Source: Tillandsia leiboldiana (Eukaryota > Streptophyta > Magnoliopsida > Poales > Bromeliaceae). Taken from it: a DNA stretch of 64,000 bases. Under the pieces are notes generated by a model. It saw only the letters and a program-made list of their open reading frames with translations, searched no databases and was not told the origin of the DNA. The translations under genes were made by a program, and so were the position numbers. Positions 59,488-64,000 of this stretch are shown piece after piece (positions within the stretch are counted from its first letter, which is position 1; every line of letters begins with the position of its first letter). The stretch is from positions 62,001 to 126,000 of the forward strand of contig JAQNDB010000103.1 in assembly GCA_029204045.2 (NCBI GenBank), given 5' to 3'.

Positions 59488-60187
59488 CCTTTATTTTGCA
59501 AATTTTCCCGGCTGTTTTGATTTCGGACTCAAATTTTAAATTTTTTTTTTTATTCTAGATTTAAAATTAAATGTAAATTTTAATTTTTCAAATGACAAAT
59601 TTTAAAATATTATTTTCGAATCTTAAATTTTAAGTTTAAAAATATAAATATTTAAAAATGTAGATTTGATATTTCAAATTGTAATTTTTACAATTAATTT
59701 TACCTTTAAATTTTCAATTTTTAAATTTTGATTTTAGACTTTAAATTGATAATATAAATTTTGATTTAAAAATTTGAAATGCAAATTTTGAAATTTCAAA
59801 TTATAAATTAATATTTTAAATTAAAATGTCGAAATTTAAATTTTCTTGTGCAAATTTAAATTTCAATTCGAAATTCATATTATTCTAAAATAAGATTTAG
59901 AAAAAAATATTATTAGCAAACAGAGAAATTTTTTTCCATATTGTTTTAAAAAATAAACTTTCCGTCTAAGCTCAGCCAAACGCGCGACAGTCTTTAGGCA
60001 AAATCAATTCGGACCAAACTATTACCGCTTACCGAAATTGGACGTTGAACCTTCTTCTTCTTCTTCTTCTTCTTCTTCTTCTATGCGCTGCACGTCCAAA
60101 ACGGGCGCCCGCGCGCGAAGCTATGGCCGCCTTGCCGAACCGGGCGCGAGGCGGCGCCGTAAGAGGGCCGGCCGGCAAAATGTTGTG

Positions 60188-60306
60188 GAATGTGATCATA
60201 CTAGCACTAAAGTACCGGATCCCATCAGAACTCCGCAGTCAAGTGTGCTTGGGCGAGAGTAGTACTAGGATGGGTGACCCCCTGGGAAGTCCTCGTGTTG
60301 CATCCT
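60188..60306 (+). rRNA. 5S rRNA gene, copy 25
   Basis: The copy has 119 nt with G2A, C6T, C15T, C26T, T53C and C119T. The upstream box is GTAAGA and the -1 base is G. It is probably derived with copy 24 from one ancestor. Confidence 0.93.
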
Positions 60307-60869
60307 CCTTTATTTTGCAAATTTTCCCGGCTGTTTTGATTTCGGACTCAAATTTTAAATTTTTTTTTTATTAATGATTTAAAATTAAATGTAAATTTTA
60401 ATTTTTCAAATGGCAAATTTCAAAATATTATTTTCGAATCTTAAATTTTAAGTTTAAAAATATTAATATTTAAAAATGTAGATTTAATATTTCAAATTGC
60501 AATTTTTACATTTAATTTTACCTTTAAATTTTCAATTTTTAAATTTTGATTTTAGACTTTAAATTGAAAATTTAAATTTTTATTCAAAAATTTAAAATGC
60601 AAATTTTGAAATTTCAAATTATAAATTAATATTTTAAATTAAAATGTTGAATTTTAAATTTTCTTGTGCAAATTTAAATTTCAATTCGAAATTCAAATTA
60701 TTCTAAAATAAGATTTAGAAAAAAATATTATTAGCAAACAGAGAAATTTTTTACCAGATTGTTTTAAAAAATAAACTTTCCGTCTAATCTCAACCAAACG
60801 CGCGACAGTCTTTAGGCAAAATCAATTCGGACCAAACTATTACCGCTTACCGAAATTGGACGTTGAGCC

Positions 60870-60917
60870 TTCTTCTTCTTCTTCTTCTTCTTCTTCTTCT
60901 TCTTCTTCTTCTTCTTC
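60870..60917 (+). repeat. (TTC)16 microsatellite, longest in the array
   Basis: Sixteen TTC units lie in the spacer of copy 26. Other units have about 4 to 12. The tract lies about 105-155 bp upstream of the gene and explains the apparent serine- and leucine-rich open frames. Confidence 0.95.
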
Positions 60918-61023
60918 TATGCGCTGCACGTCCAAAACGGGCGCCCGCGCGCGAAGCTATAGCCGCCTTGCCGAACCGGGCGCGAGGCGGCGCCATAAGA
61001 GGGCCGGCCGGCACAAAGATGTT

Positions 61024-61142
61024 GGATGCGATCATACCAGCACTAAAGCACCGGATCCCATCAGAACTCCGTAGTTAAGTGTGCTTGGGCGAGAGTAGTA
61101 CTAGGATGGGTGACCCCCTGGGAAGTCCTCGTGTTGCATCCC
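61024..61142 (+). rRNA. 5S rRNA gene, copy 26
   Basis: The copy has 119 nt and a single change, C49T. It is one of the best-preserved copies. Upstream, ACAAAGATG replaces ACAATGTTG. Confidence 0.96.
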
Positions 61143-61840
61143 CTATTATTTTGCAAATTTTCCCGGCTGTTTTGATTTCGGACTCAAATTTTAAATTTTT
61201 TTTTTTTATTCTAGATTTAAAATTAAATGTAAATTTTAATTTTTCAAATGACAAATTTCAAAATATTATTTTCGAATCTTAAATTTTAAGTTTAAAAATA
61301 TAAATATTTAAAAATGTAGATTTGATATTTCAAATTGCAATTTTTACTTTTAATTTTACCTTTAAATTTTCAATTTTTAAAATTTTATTTTACACTTTAA
61401 ATTGAAAATTTAAATTTTGATTTAAAAATTTAAAATGCAAATTTTGAAATTTCAAATTATAAATTAATATTTTAAATTAAAATGTCGAATTTTAAATTTT
61501 CTTGTGCAAATTTAAATTTCAATTCGAAATTCAAATTATTCTAAAATAAGATTTAGAAAAAAATATTATTAGCAAACAGAGAAATTTTTTACCAGATTGT
61601 TTTAAAAAATAAACTTTCCGTCTAATCTCAGCCAAACGCGCGACAGTCTTTAGGCAAAATCAATTCGGACCAAACTATTACCGCTTACCGAAATTGGACG
61701 TTGAGCCTTCTTCTTCTTCTTCTTCTTCTTCTTCTATGCGCTGCACGTCCAAAACGGGCGCCCGCGCGCGAAGCTATGGCCGCCTTGCCGAACCGGGCGC
61801 GAGGCGGCGCCATAAGAGGGCCGGCCGGCACAATGTTGTT

Positions 61841-61992
61841 GGATGTGATCATACCAGCACTAAAGCATCGGATCCCATCAGAACTTCGCAGTTAAGTGTG
61901 CTTGGGTGAGAGTAATACTAGGATGGGTGACCATCAGAACTCCGCAGTTAAGTGTTTTTGGTACTAGAGAAGTACTAGTATGGGTGACCCCC
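61841..61992 (+). pseudogene. 5S rRNA pseudogene with internal duplication, copy 27
   Basis: It is normal to about position 91 (with C6T, C28T, C46T, C67T, G74A). It then jumps back to CCATCAGAACTCC (position 35) and repeats the A-box region, with the changes TTTTTGGTACTAGAG. It ends at GGGTGACCCCC, so the last ~26 nt of the gene are absent and AT-rich spacer follows. It contains two A-box regions but cannot yield a normal 5S RNA. Confidence 0.92.
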
Positions 61993-62682
61993 TTTTGCAA
62001 ATTTTCCCGAATGTTTTGATTTCGGACTCAAATTTTAATTTTTTTTTTTTTTATTCTAGATTTAAAATTAAATGTAAATTTTAATTTTTCAAATGACAAA
62101 TTTCAAAATATTATTTTCGAATCTTAAATTTTAAGTTTAAAAATATAAATATTTAAAAATGTAGATTTGATATTTCAAATTGCAATTTTTACTTTTAATT
62201 TTACCTTTAAATTTTCAATTTTTAAATTTTGATTTTAGACTTTAAATTGAAAATTTAAATTTTGATTTAAAAATTTAAAATGCAAATTTTGAAATTTCAA
62301 ATTATAAATTAATATTTTAAATTAAAATGTCGAATTTTAAATTTTCTTGTGCAAATTTAAATTTCAATTCGAAATTCAAATTATTCTAAAATAAGATTTA
62401 GAAAAAAATATTATTAGCAAACAGAGAAATTTTTTACCAGATTGTTTTAAAAAATAAATTTTCCGTCTAATCTCAGCCAAACGCGCGACAGTCTTTAGGC
62501 AAAATCAATTCGGACCAAACTATTACCGCTTACCGATATTGGACGTTGAGCCTTCTTCTTCTTCTTCTTCTTCTTCTATGCGCTGCACGTCCAAAACGGG
62601 CGCCCGCGCGCGAAGCTATGGCGGCCTTGCCGAACCGGGCGCGAGGCGGCGCCATAAGAGGGCGGGCCGGCACAATGTTGTC

Positions 62683-62801
62683 GGATGCGATCATACCAGC
62701 ACTAAAGCACCGAATCCCATCAGAACTCTGCAGTTAAGTGTGCTTGGGCGAGTGTAGTACTAGGATGGGTGACCCCCTGGGAAGACCTCGTGTTGCATTC
62801 T
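62683..62801 (+). rRNA. 5S rRNA gene, copy 28
   Basis: The copy has 119 nt with G31A, C47T, A71T, T103A, C117T and C119T. Upstream, GGGCCGG is changed to GGGCGGG. G31A is shared with copy 29. Confidence 0.93.
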
Positions 62802-63485
62802 CCTTTATTTTGCAAATTTTCCCGGCTGTTTTTATTTCGGACTCAAATTTTAAATTTTTTTTTTTTATTCTAGATTTAAAATTAAATGTAAATTTTAATT
62901 TTTCAAATGACAAATTTCAAAATATTATTTTCGAATCTTAAATTTTAAGTTTAAAAATATAAATATTTAAAAATGTAGATTTTATATTTCAAATTGCAAT
63001 TTTTTACTTTTAATTTTACCTTTAAATTTTCAATTTTTAAATTTTGATTTTAGACTTTAAATTGAAAATTTAAATTTTGATTTAAAAATTTAAAATGCAG
63101 ATTTTGAAATTTCAAATTATAAATTAATATTTTAAATTAAAATGTCGAATTTTAAATTTTCTTGTGCAAATTTAAATTTCAATTCGAAATTCAAATTATT
63201 CTAAAATAAGATTTAGAAAAAAATATTATTAGCAAACATAGAAATTTTTTACCAGATTGTTTTAAAAAATAAACTTTCCGTCTAATCTCAGCCAAACGCG
63301 CGACAGTATTTAGGCAAAATCAATTCGGACCAAACTATTACCGCTTACCGAAATTGGACGTTGAGCCTTCTTCTTCTTCTATGCGCTGCACGTCCAAAAC
63401 GGGCGCCCGCGCGCGAAGCTATGGCGGCCTTGCCGAACCGGGCGCGAGGCGGCGCCATAAGAGGGCGGTCCGGCATAATGTTGTT

Positions 63486-63604
63486 GGATGCGATCATACC
63501 AGCACTAAAGCACCGAATCACATGAGAACTTCGCAGTTAAGTGTGCTTTGGCGAGAGTAGTACTAGGATGGGTGACCCCCTGGGAAGTCCTCGTGTTGCA
63601 TCCT
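63486..63604 (+). rRNA. 5S rRNA gene, copy 29
   Basis: The copy has 119 nt with G31A, C35A, C39G, C46T, G64T and C119T. It is the last gene in the window and has a very short TTC tract. Confidence 0.93.
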
Positions 63605-64000
63605 TCTTTATTTTGCAAATTTTCCCGGCTGTTTTTATTTCGGACTCAAATTTAAAATTTTTTTTTTTTATTCTAGATTTAAAATTAAATATAAATTTTA
63701 ATTTTTCAAATGACAAATTTCAAAATATTATTTTTGAATCTTAAATTTTAAGTTTAAAAATATAAATATTTAAAAATGTAGATTTTATATTTCAAATTGC
63801 AATTTTTACTTTTAATTTTACCTTTAAATTTTCAATTTTTAAATTTTGATTTTAGACTTTAAATTGAAAATTTAAATTTTGATTTAAAAATTTAAAATGC
63901 AGATTTTGAAATTTCAAATTATAAATTAATATTTTAAATTAAAATGTCGAATTTTAAATTTTCTTGTGTAAATTTAAATTTCAATTCGAAATTCAAATTA

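Larger units (their letters stand above)
59310..64000 (+). repeat. 5S rDNA tandem array, block 4 (6 genes, continues past the window)
   Basis: Units of 803-842 bp, starting with the right GCCTT duplication of element D (59310-59314). The block has the longest TTC tract (16 units at 60870-60917) and one of the shortest (63368-63380). It contains a rearranged gene, copy 27. The window ends within the AT-rich spacer after copy 29. Confidence 0.97.

Noticed and set aside
13959..63560. Many small open frames with serine or leucine runs followed by MRCTSKTG or CAARPKRAP
   Set aside because: They are translations of the (TTC)n tract and the GC-rich spacer upstream of each 5S gene. They repeat with the array, change with the TTC count and end inside the 5S gene.
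17164..63744. 67-codon frames starting MCLGESSTRMGDP
   Set aside because: These read through the 3' half of 5S rRNA into spacer; no protein is implied.
13208..64000. Cassandra-type TRIM elements, whose LTRs contain 5S sequence
   Set aside because: The 5S units here are full tandem genes with plant 5S promoters and no primer site, polypurine tract or LTR ends of their own; the retroelements are separate and have exact target duplications.

Overview
This window is nuclear plant DNA. It holds part of a tandem 5S ribosomal RNA gene array that has been invaded by very large LTR retrotransposons. The evidence is 29 direct-oriented copies of a ~119-nt sequence recognisable throughout as plant 5S rRNA, spaced ~815 bp apart. 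Upstream of each lies the plant-type 5S promoter (an ATAAGA box near -28, GC at -13/-12, C at -1). The retroelements have initiator-methionine-tRNA primer sites, 5-bp target duplications, Ty3/gypsy gag and a chromodomain remnant. A species cannot be named from this; a monocot is possible but not shown. No ordinary protein-coding host gene is visible. Short open frames made of serine or leucine runs are translations of the (TTC)n microsatellite.

Layout: 1-2743 is the LTR of element B (plus strand, left end outside the window); its last 88 bp reappear at 13120-13207. Element A1 (2744-13119, minus strand, TSD GTCTG) is nested inside it. 13208-23489 is 5S block 1 (13 genes). 23490-26165 is a related LTR, B' (minus strand), cut by a 100-N assembly gap (26166-26265). 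26266-32033 is a second, partly low-quality copy of A, followed by the same 88-bp B tail (32034-32121). 32122-34625 is 5S block 2 (3 genes plus the upstream part of a fourth unit). Element C (34626-43990, TSD ATAAG/ACAAG) is almost all LTR. 43991-49700 is 5S block 3 (7 genes). Element D (49701-59309, TSD GCCTT) carries gag and scraps of pol. 59310-64000 is 5S block 4 (6 genes), running off the end.

All three element families measured have 3.7-4.3 kb LTRs and internal regions of only 0.9-2.3 kb, so all look non-autonomous (LARD-like or gag-only) and would need pol from a relative. The chromodomain relic in D and the conserved motif before the 3' LTR point to the Tekay/Del chromovirus group. 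Two features stand out. The four independent insertions into the array all lie within ~135 bp upstream of a 5S gene. The elements also share what look like spliced leaders: a ~90-bp intron ending just before the gag ATG in A and D, a 75-bp intron in the LTRs of C and D, and a chain of hairpins whose stems differ by compensating changes.
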